A DNA stretch of 7,042 bases from Gemmatimonadaceae bacterium (GCA_025453855.1 JALOPO010000081.1:1-7042); one strand, 5' to 3'. Counted from the first letter of the stretch, positions 1 to 5,504 are shown. Program-made: numbers and translations. The notes: generated by a model not told the origin, from the letters alone.

Positions 1-770
1 CCGTGCTGGATCGGCATGTCGAGGTACGGGAGGATGCGCGGCTGCGCGGCCACGACCTCGAGGAAGCGCGGCGTGATGCCGGCGCTGTAGAGATAGAGGT
101 TGCGGAACCACGGGATCGACGTCTCGCGCACGAGCGCCTCGAGGAGCTCGGGGAGCGCCGTGCCGTCGCGGCGATCGCGCCCGTAGTGCGCGAGGTCCTG
201 CGCCACCAGGTTCACTTCGCGCGCCCCCTGCAGCTCGAGCAGCTGCGCGTCGCGCACCACGTCGGCGAGCGCGAACGAGCGGTGGCGCCCGCGCATGAGC
301 GGGATCGCGCAGAAGGCGCAGCCGTGATCGCACCCCTCGCTCACCTTCAGGTAGCGCACGTGCGACAGCCCGCCGCCGAAGAGGCGCTCGCCCGGATGGA
401 TCACCGGCGCCTCGCCCACGAGGCCGCGCGCCTGCAGCTCGGGGACGAGGCGGTCGACGTCGGTGGTGCCGAGGAAGAGGTCGACCTCGGGAAGCGCCTC
501 CGCGAGCTCGGCCTGGTGGCGCTGCACCATGCAGCCGAGCGCCACGACCGCACGGCACTCGCCGTCGACCTTGTGGCGCGCCGCCTCGAGGATCGCGTCG
601 ATGCTCTCCTGCTTCGCGGCGTCGATGAAGCCGCAGGTGTTGACGACGATCACCTCGGCCTCGTCGAGCGCCGTGGCCTGCTCGGCCCCGTAGGCGGTGA
701 GCTGGGCGAGGTAGCGTTCGGTGTCGACGGTGTTCTTGTCGCAGCCGAGGGTGATGAAGCCGACCTTCAC
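1..770 (-). CDS. rimO: Ribosomal protein S12 methylthiotransferase RimO (3' end beyond the window)
   Basis: Radical-SAM enzyme that adds a methylthio group to the conserved aspartate of ribosomal protein S12 in the cytoplasm, using two Fe-S clusters and S-adenosylmethionine. The visible 256 codons begin MKVGFITLGCDKN, a standard RimO N-terminus. The UPF0004 cluster cysteines are at residues 10, 46 (VVNTCGF) and 80 (LGCM). The radical-SAM motif CxxxCxxC is at residues 147, 151 and 154, in the context YLKVSEGCDHGCAFCAIP. The hallmark YLDMPIQH closes the visible part. RimO is usually about 430-460 residues, so roughly the last 40%, including the TRAM domain, is missing. The start is GTG at 770; the nearest upstream ATG (804) is out of frame, and the ribosome binding site is weak. 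MiaB is the closest alternative, but the MxGRHRS and LDMPIQH patterns favour RimO. It lies 173 bases downstream of yajQ, so it may have its own promoter. Confidence 0.95.
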   Translation of the reverse strand, partial: MKVGFITLGCDKNTVDTERYLAQLTAYGAEQATALDEAEVIVVNTCGFIDAAKQESIDAILEAARHKVDGECRAVVALGCMVQRHQAELAEALPEVDLFLGTTDVDRLVPELQARGLVGEAPVIHPGERLFGGGLSHVRYLKVSEGCDHGCAFCAIPLMRGRHRSFALADVVRDAQLLELQGAREVNLVAQDLAHYGRDRRDGTALPELLEALVRETSIPWFRNLYLYSAGITPRFLEVVAAQPRILPYLDMPIQH

Positions 771-943
771 GCGCGGTCCGGTGGAGGACGCGCCGGCGCG
801 ACATGCCCCGGCGACCGGGGCGAAAGCTACCCCGGGCGGGCGGCGGCCACAGCCGGTCGCACCACGCGAGGCGATCGTCGCGCCCCGCGCTCGGGCGTAC
901 GCGCCACGGAGCGGGCACGCCGGCCGGCGACGGCCAGGGCCGG
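771..943 (-). other. yajQ-rimO intergenic region with GC hairpins
   Basis: This 173-base gap has no supported gene. It holds a perfect 7-bp stem with a 3-base loop at 805-821 (GCCCCGG, CGA, CCGGGGC). Close to the yajQ stop there are also GC palindromes around 919-930 (CGCCGGCCGGCG). Neither is followed by a T-run on the minus strand, so termination is only possible. I see no convincing -35/-10 pair for rimO. Confidence 0.4.
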
Positions 944-1444
944 TCAGCGGTAGTTGCCGAACGTGAGCTCGACGCCGAAGTCGCCCCCCCGCAGCACGCC
1001 GATCGCCTCCTGCAGCGCGTCCTTGTCGGGCGCCGAGACGCGCACCTGGTCGCCCTGGATCGCGGCCTGCACCTTCTTCAGCTTCGCCGCCTTGATCGCC
1101 GCCGCGACCTTCTTCGCGGTCTCGCCGTCGAGCGCCATCTTGAGCTTGATCGTGCGCACCACGGTGTCGCCGCCGGCGGGCTTCACGTCGCCGAAGTCGA
1201 GGTTCTTCACCGGCACGCCGCGCTTGATCAGCTTGGCCTGCAGGATGTCGACGAGCGCCGTCATGCGGAACTCGCCGTCGGCCTTGAGGTCGATGAGGCT
1301 CTCGCCGCGCTTGAACTCGATCTCCGCCGTGGCGCCCTTGAAGTCGTAGCGCTGCGCGACCTCCTTCTGCGCCTGGTTCACGGCGTTGTCGACCTCCTGC
1401 AGGTCGACACCGGTGGTCACGTCGAACGAATGTGTCTGGGCCAT
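944..1444 (-). CDS. yajQ: YajQ family nucleotide (cyclic di-GMP)-binding protein
   Basis: Small cytoplasmic protein of the YajQ/UPF0234 family. Members have two ferredoxin-like domains, and some bind cyclic di-GMP and act with transcription factors. At 166 residues it is a normal full-length member. It opens MAQTHSFDVTTGVDLQEVDN and continues with the family signature QRYDFKG near residues 32-38. Conserved blocks follow (FKRGESLIDLKADGEFRM; DILQAKLIKRGVPVKNLDFG), and it ends VELTFGNYR, as is typical. The ATG at 1444 lies only 6 bases after the vapC stop codon (1451). No Shine-Dalgarno is visible there, so translation probably depends on coupling to vapC, or the gene has an unusual leader. The family call is secure; c-di-GMP binding in this organism is inferred from homologues. 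Confidence 0.95.
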   Translation of the reverse strand: MAQTHSFDVTTGVDLQEVDNAVNQAQKEVAQRYDFKGATAEIEFKRGESLIDLKADGEFRMTALVDILQAKLIKRGVPVKNLDFGDVKPAGGDTVVRTIKLKMALDGETAKKVAAAIKAAKLKKVQAAIQGDQVRVSAPDKDALQEAIGVLRGGDFGVELTFGNYR

Positions 1445-1450
1445 CGGAAA

Positions 1451-1846
1451 TCAGTAGTCGACGAGTGCGAGGTCGGTGCGACGGAAGTCGTCGCCCTTGG
1501 CGAGCAGCGGGAGGCCGAGCGCACGGGCGTGGCCGTAGACGAGGCAGTCACCGAAGTTCAGGACGCCGGGGGTGCCGATGCCCTTGCCGTACTGGCTCCA
1601 CGCCGCGCGCGCGTAACGCGCCGCCTCCACGGGAAGTTCGACCACCTCGATCCGGTGGATGCCGAGCAGCGTGTCGACCCGAGCGTCGGCACCCGCATGC
1701 ACGCGCTGCTGCAGGACACATGACGCCTCGATGATGCTCTGCACGCCGATCACCGGGTGGCGCGCCTGGCGCAGGACGGTCACGAGGCGGTCCGTCTCCG
1801 GCTCCGCGAGGGCAAGCGCAACGATGATGGATGTGTCGAGCAGCAT
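1451..1846 (-). CDS. vapC: VapC-type PIN-domain ribonuclease toxin
   Basis: Toxin of a type II VapBC module: a PIN-domain Mg2+-dependent endoribonuclease that cuts RNA (often tRNA or rRNA) when not held by its antitoxin. The 131-residue length is normal. The acidic active-site residues are all present: D4 (MLLDTS), E40 (IIEAS), D100 (NFGDC) and D119/D120 (KGDDF), with D125 in RRTD. The blocks LNFGDCLVYGHA and LLAKGDDFRRTD are typical of the subgroup that pairs with PSK/Rv0623-like VapB, so the toxin looks catalytically intact. The ATG at 1846 follows the vapB stop by 3 bases with no obvious ribosome binding site, which suggests translational coupling. Downstream, yajQ starts 6 bases after its stop. 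The RNA target cannot be read from sequence. Confidence 0.92.
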   Translation of the reverse strand: MLLDTSIIVALALAEPETDRLVTVLRQARHPVIGVQSIIEASCVLQQRVHAGADARVDTLLGIHRIEVVELPVEAARYARAAWSQYGKGIGTPGVLNFGDCLVYGHARALGLPLLAKGDDFRRTDLALVDY

Positions 1847-1849
1847 GCG

Positions 1850-2101
1850 TCAGCGCGGCAGGCCATCGTCACCATACAGCATCTCGTCGCCGGATCGCGG
1901 ATCGCGCACCGGCTGCTCGCGGAACCACGCCTGGATCTTCTCGAGCTCCCGCTGCACGTACTCCGGATCGAGCCGCCGCTCCACGCGCCCGAGTCGCTCC
2001 TCGATCGCCCTGGTCACCGCCTCGGTGATGCTCTCGCCGGTCACGCTGGCGAGCCGTGCCGCGAGCTCGTGCGTGCGTGCGTTCTTGATGTTGAGCGCCA
2101 T
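1850..2101 (-). CDS. vapB: VapB antitoxin (PSK/Rv0623-like transcription factor family)
   Basis: Antitoxin and autorepressor of the VapBC module. The 83-residue protein begins MALNIKNARTHELAARLA and continues TGESITEAVTRAIEERL. This is the N-terminal DNA-binding and dimerisation segment of the PSK_trans_fac/VapB family (residues 1-38). A charged helical linker follows, then a C-terminal segment (residues 65-83, DEMLYGDDGLPR) of the kind that wraps the PIN toxin. The ATG at 2101 is preceded by two overlapping GGAGG motifs (2107-2111 and 2111-2115), the nearer one 5 bases away. This is the best ribosome binding site in the window. The gene ends 3 bases before vapC. A perfect inverted repeat covers its presumed promoter. 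Confidence 0.9.
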   Translation of the reverse strand: MALNIKNARTHELAARLASVTGESITEAVTRAIEERLGRVERRLDPEYVQRELEKIQAWFREQPVRDPRSGDEMLYGDDGLPR

Positions 2102-2106
2102 ACCGC

Positions 2107-2115
2107 CCTCCCTCC
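2107..2115 (-). promoter_or_regulatory. Strong ribosome binding site of vapB
   Basis: On the minus strand two overlapping GGAGG motifs (GGAGGGAGG) lie 5-9 bases before the vapB ATG. The contrast with vapC, which has none, fits antitoxin being made in excess of toxin. Confidence 0.7.
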
Positions 2116-2120
2116 GGTGC

Positions 2121-2152
2121 GATGGTGGAAGATAGCCATGACTTCCACCATC
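2121..2152. promoter_or_regulatory. Perfect 11-bp inverted repeat, probable VapB operator
   Basis: The arms GATGGTGGAAG (2121-2131) and CTTCCACCATC (2142-2152) are exact reverse complements separated by 10 bases. The arm starts are 21 bp apart, two helical turns, as expected for a symmetrical repressor complex. The repeat begins 20 bases upstream of the vapB start and sits over the candidate -35/-10 elements. Autorepression by VapB or the VapBC complex is known for the family. Because it directly follows the RES toxin stop, it could also form a stem-loop in that transcript, but no T-run follows. Confidence 0.7.
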
Positions 2153-2156
2153 TCAA
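2129..2156 (-). promoter_or_regulatory. Candidate vapBC promoter
   Basis: On the minus strand TTGAGA (2151-2156) and TATCTT (2129-2134) are separated by 16 bases, matching the sigma-70 -35 at five of six positions and the -10 at four of six. Transcription would start about 20 bases before the vapB ATG, leaving room for its GGAGG. The -35 overlaps the last codon and stop codon of the upstream RES gene, and the -10 overlaps the inverted repeat. If the primary sigma of this lineage has non-standard preferences, this match could mislead. Confidence 0.5.
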
Positions 2157-2857
2157 CCAGCGCCCCAGCTCACCCGGCGCCCGTCCCAGTGTGCCTGCCA
2201 CGCGGCCACGGGCTGCACCGCCGCGATCACCGGCGGACGGAGCACACCCAGGCAGGTCCCGCCCGGATCGCGCACGCTCGGCCACGTGATCCCCCACTCG
2301 CGCGCGTCGCGGCACGCCACGCCGAACGGCTGTGACCAGGCATAGCTGTGCGGATCGAGCAGCGGCGCGGCGCGCTCGGCCGCCTTGCCGCGCAGGTCGA
2401 CGAGGCGGTGTGCCGGCTCGGCCACTTCGGCCGCCAGCTCGAGCCGCGGGAGCGTCGCCGGCGACTCGGCGGCCGTGGTGCGCAACCAGGCGGCGAGGTG
2501 GTGCCCGACCTCGCGCAGCGCCGTCTCCACGGTCGTGGCGCCATACCAGACGCCGAAGCCTCCACCGCTGAAGCGCGTGGCGGGGAGCGGATCGCGCACG
2601 AACGGGGCGAGCAGCCAGCCGGCGCCTGGCGTCGCGGGCCAGTCGTCGGCATCGACGAGCTGCACGTGCCCGAGCTGCGGCTGGAGCGTGGCGTCATGCT
2701 CGGCGAGCAGGGCGAGCGCGAGCGGCGCCTGCGCGCCGTAGAGCGTGTCGAGGAGCGCGAGCGGCTGCGCGTCGCCGGCGACGATGCGGGCGACGGTGCG
2801 GCCGGCGAGGTCGGTGGCGCGGGGAAAGTCGGCGGGGTCGAGCGCGGCGGCGCTCAC
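2153..2857 (-). CDS. RES-domain NAD+ phosphorylase toxin
   Basis: Toxin of a RES-Xre type II module; known members (Res, MbcT) deplete cellular NAD+ by phosphorolysis. The predicted protein has 234 residues. Residues R95, Y105 and E116 (TRFSGGGFGVWYGATTVETALREV) have the same 10- and 11-residue spacing as the catalytic Arg/Tyr/Glu described for Pseudomonas RES toxins. SYAWSQPFG (S175) and GITWPSVRDPGG follow, then LRPP, as expected of the RES fold. About 65 residues precede the core, as in the longer RES subgroup. The start is GTG at 2857: it overlaps the antitoxin stop by 4 bases (GTGA), and the protein contains no methionine that could serve instead. No ribosome binding site is visible, so translation is probably coupled to the antitoxin. 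The reading frame stays open upstream to 4360, but that part is non-coding overlap with xre and the sigma gene. Confidence 0.9.
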   Translation of the reverse strand: MSAAALDPADFPRATDLAGRTVARIVAGDAQPLALLDTLYGAQAPLALALLAEHDATLQPQLGHVQLVDADDWPATPGAGWLLAPFVRDPLPATRFSGGGFGVWYGATTVETALREVGHHLAAWLRTTAAESPATLPRLELAAEVAEPAHRLVDLRGKAAERAAPLLDPHSYAWSQPFGVACRDAREWGITWPSVRDPGGTCLGVLRPPVIAAVQPVAAWQAHWDGRRVSWGAG

Positions 2858-3327
2858 GCGGGGCGCGGGGCGTCGGGGAACGGGCGCGCGAGCTCGTAGG
2901 CCCGGCCGCTCGCGGGGAGCGTGGCGACGAGCGCGCCGCCACCCAGCGCCTCGACCTGGCGACGGACCGCGGCCAACCCCGGCAAGCCCCCGAGCATCAC
3001 GTCGATCGCGGCGTGGGCGCCGTCGGGGGCGGTCCGCGGACGGCGCAGGTGCGAGACGGCGAGCGGACTTCCCGCCCCGTAGAAGCGCGCCAGCGCGACG
3101 TCGATGCCGACGCAGTGGGCGATCCGTTCCCGCGTGTCGAAGGAGAGCGCCCGCGGCGCATGGCCACGCGTCCAGTCCCAGAGCGTGGTGCGCCCGATCT
3201 CGCCGAGCAGCCGGCACCGTTCCCCGGTGGTGAGCTGCCACCGATCGGCGATGGACGTGAAGAGCGCGATCAGCGCCCCCGCGCTCCCTGGCGCGGTGGC
3301 GGGTGGAACGGTCGCACGACGAGCCAT
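2854..3327 (-). CDS. Xre/MbcA/ParS-type antitoxin of the RES module
   Basis: Antitoxin that should bind and block the RES toxin and repress its own promoter. In the 157-residue protein, residues of about 15-83 form the Xre-like helical region (LTTGERCRLLGEIGRTTLWDW, then DTRERIAHCVGIDVALARFYG). Residues of about 86-131 form the MbcA/ParS toxin-binding domain (former DUF2384), with the family pattern HLRRPRTAPDG, IDVMLGGLPGLAAVRRQVEA and GG. The tail (132-157) is the part that in related complexes reaches the toxin active site. The ATG at 3327 has a modest GAGAGG just upstream. The stop overlaps the toxin start by 4 bases. Two palindromes lie 10-46 bases upstream of the start and probably act as its operators. 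Confidence 0.9.
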   Translation of the reverse strand: MARRATVPPATAPGSAGALIALFTSIADRWQLTTGERCRLLGEIGRTTLWDWTRGHAPRALSFDTRERIAHCVGIDVALARFYGAGSPLAVSHLRRPRTAPDGAHAAIDVMLGGLPGLAAVRRQVEALGGGALVATLPASGRAYELARPFPDAPRPA

Positions 3328-3336
3328 CGGCCTCTC

Positions 3337-3373
3337 TGTTCGGGTCCGAACACAACATGTCCGGATCCGAACA
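3337..3373. promoter_or_regulatory. Tandem palindromes, probable operator of the Xre-RES module
   Basis: TGTTCGGGTCCGAACA (3337-3352) is a perfect palindrome of 7-bp arms around GT. TGTCCGGATCCGAACA (3358-3373) repeats it with one arm mismatch. The two sites start exactly 21 bp apart, so they face the same side of the helix. They lie just upstream of the antitoxin start, and their 16-bp symmetry suits a Xre-type HTH dimer. A further half-site, TGTTCG, occurs at 3391-3396. Function is inferred from position and symmetry. Confidence 0.75.
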
Positions 3374-3382
3374 GCGCGGCAA
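3354..3382 (-). promoter_or_regulatory. Weak candidate promoter for xre-res
   Basis: On the minus strand TTGCCG (3377-3382) and CATGTT (3354-3359) are 17 bases apart. The -10 match is poor (three of six), but the distal palindrome would occupy the spacer and the proximal one the start site, which fits repression. Confidence 0.3.
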
Positions 3383-3431
3383 GCCTTCGGTGTTCGTTCG
3401 GGAATCGGTGCCGTGCTGGCGTGCGACGCCG

Positions 3432-3448
3432 GGCGCGCGTGGCGCGCC
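3432..3448 (-). terminator. Possible terminator hairpin after the sigma factor gene
   Basis: GGCGCG (3432-3437) and CGCGCC (3443-3448) form a 6-bp GC stem with a 5-base loop, starting 8 bases after the sigma gene stop. A 10-bp palindrome (TGGCGCGCCA, 3440-3449) overlaps it. No T-run follows, so it may be only a GC-rich coincidence. Confidence 0.3.
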
Positions 3449-3456
3449 AGGCAGTC

Positions 3457-4317
3457 TCAGGATGCGTAGAACGACTCGAGCGCGCGGGCCGTGCTCACGT
3501 GGCGCAGCCGCGAGAGCGCCTTCTCCTTGATCTGCCGCACGCGTTCGCGCGTGATGCCCAGCACCACGCCGATCTCCTCGAGCGTCATCGGCTCCTGGCC
3601 GTCGAGGCCGAAGTAGAGGCGGATGATGCGCGCCTCGCGCTCCTTGAGCCGGTCGATGGCGCCGGCGACCACCTCGACCATCGCCTTCTCGAAGTACTCC
3701 TCGTCGGGGGCGACGCGATCGACGTCGGCGAGGTAGTCGACGAGGCGGTTCTCCTCGCCCGGGGCCATGGGCGCGTCGAGCGAGAGGTGCCCCTGCGCGA
3801 TGGCCATCGTGCGCGCCACCTCCTCGGTGGTGATCTCCATCTCGCGCGCGATCTCCTCGTGCGTCGCCTCGCGGCCCAGCTCCTGGATCATGGCGTTGGC
3901 GCGCTTGCCGATGCGGTGCAGCGCACCGGCGCGATTGAGCGGGACGCGCACGATGCGGCTCTGCTCGGCCAGCGCCTGCAGGATCGCCTGCCGGATCCAC
4001 CAGACCGCGTAGGAGATGAACTTGATCCCCTTGGTCTCGTCGAACTTGTGGGCCGCCCGGATGAGGCCGAGGTTGCCCTCGTTGATCAGGTCCGAGAGCG
4101 CGACGCCCTGGTTCTGGTACTTCTTGGCCACCGAGACGACGAAGCGCAGGTTCGAGCGAACGAGCGTGTCGAGCGCCTCGCGATCGCCGATGCGGATCTG
4201 CCGGGCGAGTTCGGCCTCGCGTTCGCGCGAGATCAGCGGGTAGTGGCTGATGTCCTTGAGGTACTGATCGAGCGAGCCCTCGTCGGAGGCGAGCTTGCGG
4301 CGCGTGGGTGCGGGCAT
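3457..4317 (-). CDS. RNA polymerase sigma factor, RpoD/SigA family, short form
   Basis: Sigma-70 family group 1/2 factor that directs RNA polymerase to promoters. The 286-residue protein lacks region 1.1. Region 1.2 is at about residues 14-50 (SLDQYLKDISHYPLISRERE). Region 2 is at about 51-121, with the core-binding and -10 recognition segments NLRFVVSVAKKYQNQG, DLINEGNLGLIRAA, and FISYAVWWIRQAILQALAEQ. Region 3 spans about 131-205. Region 4 spans about 218-273, with the -35 binding HTH EEIGVVLGITRERVRQIKEK. The start at ATG 4317 (MPAPTRRKLAS) has AGGAG at 4326-4330, 8 bases away; the longer open frame to 4599 would overlap the end of lepB. Compact primary sigma factors of this size are known in Bacteroidota. 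Whether this is the main vegetative factor or an RpoS/SigB-like paralogue cannot be settled here. Confidence 0.93.
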   Translation of the reverse strand: MPAPTRRKLASDEGSLDQYLKDISHYPLISREREAELARQIRIGDREALDTLVRSNLRFVVSVAKKYQNQGVALSDLINEGNLGLIRAAHKFDETKGIKFISYAVWWIRQAILQALAEQSRIVRVPLNRAGALHRIGKRANAMIQELGREATHEEIAREMEITTEEVARTMAIAQGHLSLDAPMAPGEENRLVDYLADVDRVAPDEEYFEKAMVEVVAGAIDRLKEREARIIRLYFGLDGQEPMTLEEIGVVLGITRERVRQIKEKALSRLRHVSTARALESFYAS

Positions 4318-4325
4318 GGGGAGAA

Positions 4326-4330
4326 CTCCT
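4326..4330 (-). promoter_or_regulatory. Ribosome binding site deciding the sigma factor start
   Basis: AGGAG on the minus strand lies 8 bases before ATG 4317, favouring that start over the longer upstream frame. Confidence 0.65.
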
Positions 4331-4359
4331 GCGCGACGACCGGTGGGACGGGCACGGCA

Positions 4360-4377
4360 CGGCGCCGGATGGCGCCG
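4360..4377 (-). terminator. Hairpin between lepB and the sigma factor gene
   Basis: CGGCGCC (4360-4366) pairs with GGCGCCG (4371-4377) across a 4-base loop. It stands in the 112-base gap between the lepB stop and the sigma start. Without a T-run it may be a weak terminator, an mRNA leader structure, or neither. Confidence 0.3.
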
Positions 4378-4429
4378 CGACCGTCTGGGGACCGAGGCCG
4401 CGCGTTCCCCGTGCGCGGCCGCGACATCG

Positions 4430-5248
4430 TCAATGCACCCATTCGCCGATCCGCTGCCAGCGGATGCGCCGGAGCCACGGGCCCGGCGCGAGCGAGTCGG
4501 GAGCAACGCTGTAGTAGACGACCAGGGGCTGCCCGCGCAGGAGCGAGTCCGGCACGAAGCCCCAATACCGGCTGTCGGAGGAGTTGTCCCGGTTGTCACC
4601 GAGGACGAAGACGCTGTGCGAGGGGACGACGAGCGGTCCCCACGTGTTGCGCGACGGCTGCGCGCCTGCCGTCGCGTGGGCGGCCGGGATGAGCGCCCGG
4701 CGCAGCCAGTCGAACTCGTGCCCGTACGTGTCGTGCCCGGATGGCTCGCGCCGCGCGAAGCCCTCCTGCTGCGCCTCCCCGTTCACGTAGAGCGTGCCGC
4801 CGCGCATGGAGAGCGTGTCGCCCGGCAACCCCACGAGGCGCTTCACGAAGGTCTTGGTGCGGTCCACCGGCCACTCGAAGACGACCACGTCACCGCGCTG
4901 CGGCGCCTTGATCGCCGGGAGCCGCTGGTGCGTGAACGGCACCTCCGCCCCGTACGCGAGCTTGTTCACGAAGAGGATGTCGCCCACGAGGAGCGTCCCC
5001 TCCATGCTCGCGCTGGGGATGCGGAAGATGTCGATGAGGAAGGTGCGCACCACGACGATGACCAGCACCGTGGTCATGAAGCTCCGTGCCCACTCCCAGA
5101 GCCACGTGAAGGCGCGCCGCTGGTTCACGCGGTCGAGCGCCGCACGCTTGTCCGACGCGCTGATGGCGCGCGAGACGGCCGGGCTGGTGGAGGAGTCGTC
5201 CATCGGGGGCATCGCCGGGGAGATGGAGCCGCGCATCGGGGGAGGCAC
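4430..5248 (-). CDS. lepB: Signal peptidase I
   Basis: Membrane-bound serine/lysine protease that removes signal peptides from exported proteins on the outer face of the cytoplasmic membrane. Numbering from the 5248 start (272 residues), one membrane segment lies at about 57-74 (FMTTVLVIVVVRTFLIDIF). The catalytic serine follows as S81 in IPSASMEGTLLVGD. The general-base lysine is K136 in TFVKRLVGLPGD. Box E is GDNRDNSSDSRYWGFVP (217-233). An insert of about 50 residues between the lysine block and box E includes GHDTYGHEFDWL, as in Gram-negative types. The start is uncertain: GTG 5248 and ATGs at 5236, 5212 and 5203 are all in frame and none has a clear ribosome binding site. The catalytic core is unaffected. 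The sigma gene follows 112 bases downstream, so co-transcription is possible. Confidence 0.94.
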   Translation of the reverse strand: MPPPMRGSISPAMPPMDDSSTSPAVSRAISASDKRAALDRVNQRRAFTWLWEWARSFMTTVLVIVVVRTFLIDIFRIPSASMEGTLLVGDILFVNKLAYGAEVPFTHQRLPAIKAPQRGDVVVFEWPVDRTKTFVKRLVGLPGDTLSMRGGTLYVNGEAQQEGFARREPSGHDTYGHEFDWLRRALIPAAHATAGAQPSRNTWGPLVVPSHSVFVLGDNRDNSSDSRYWGFVPDSLLRGQPLVVYYSVAPDSLAPGPWLRRIRWQRIGEWVH

Positions 5249-5266
5249 CCGTATGCACGACGCGCA

Positions 5267-5295
5267 ATCAAAGGGAGGGGCAGGCGCGAGGGCAA
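5267..5295 (-). promoter_or_regulatory. Candidate lepB promoter
   Basis: On the minus strand TTGCCC (5290-5295) and TTTGAT (5267-5272) are 17 bases apart, each matching its consensus at four of six positions, in the only AT-richer patch of the gap. Transcription from about 5260 would leave a very short leader before GTG 5248 and favour one of the ATG starts further in. Confidence 0.35.
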
Positions 5296-5468
5296 GCGCC
5301 AGCGGCGCCCGGTGACCGATCGGGAGTCATCCGCACGCCGCACGGACAAGCGCCACCATGCACCCCGCCCCGCCGGCCGGCCGAGCTCGCATCACCATCG
5401 CGTGCCCCCGCTCTCTTCGGACGCGCGAGCGGCGCGGACGTTCCGCGGGCGGCGCCCGCTTCGCGCCC

Positions 5469-5504
5469 TGCCGGCACCGACGCCATCGCGCATCGGTGCC
5501 GGCA
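5469..5504 (-). terminator. Terminator-like hairpin after the aldehyde dehydrogenase gene
   Basis: TGCCGGCACCGA (5469-5480) and TCGGTGCCGGCA (5493-5504) are perfect 12-bp reverse complements with a 12-base loop, starting 7 bases after the gene's stop codon. Each arm also contains an internal palindrome (TGCCGGCA), and the right side extends to CGGTGCCGGCACCG. No T-run follows, as is common in very GC-rich genomes. Position strongly suggests termination or 3'-end protection. Confidence 0.6.

Noticed and set aside
3..953. Plus-strand open frame of 316 codons
   Set aside because: It is the antisense shadow of rimO, which keeps all cluster cysteines on the minus strand.
803..1723. Plus-strand open frame of 306 codons
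   Set aside because: It is antisense to yajQ and vapC, both clearly conserved proteins on the minus strand.
1451..3327. Toxin-antitoxin pair as part of a mobile element
   Set aside because: No transposase, integrase, terminal repeats, tRNA target or clear target-site duplication is visible, and base composition looks like the neighbours.
3337..3396. Repeated TGTTCGG units as a possible CRISPR or iteron array
   Set aside because: There are only two units and one half-site, they are palindromic, and they sit directly at a regulator gene start; an operator explains them better.
2858..4360. Upstream part of a very long minus-strand open frame (735 codons from 4360 to 2153)
   Set aside because: Only its last 234 codons make a recognisable protein (RES toxin). 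The rest overlaps the sigma factor and antitoxin genes out of frame and is rich in Arg/Pro/His, typical of shadow frames in GC-rich DNA.
4318..4599. Longer N-terminus for the sigma factor, extending the frame to 4599
   Set aside because: It would overlap the conserved end of lepB, and the added residues do not resemble sigma region 1.1. ATG 4317 has a good AGGAG.
3013..4692. Plus-strand open frame of 559 codons
   Set aside because: It is antisense to the antitoxin, sigma factor and lepB genes, with low-complexity Arg/Ala/Asp-rich translation and no family resemblance.
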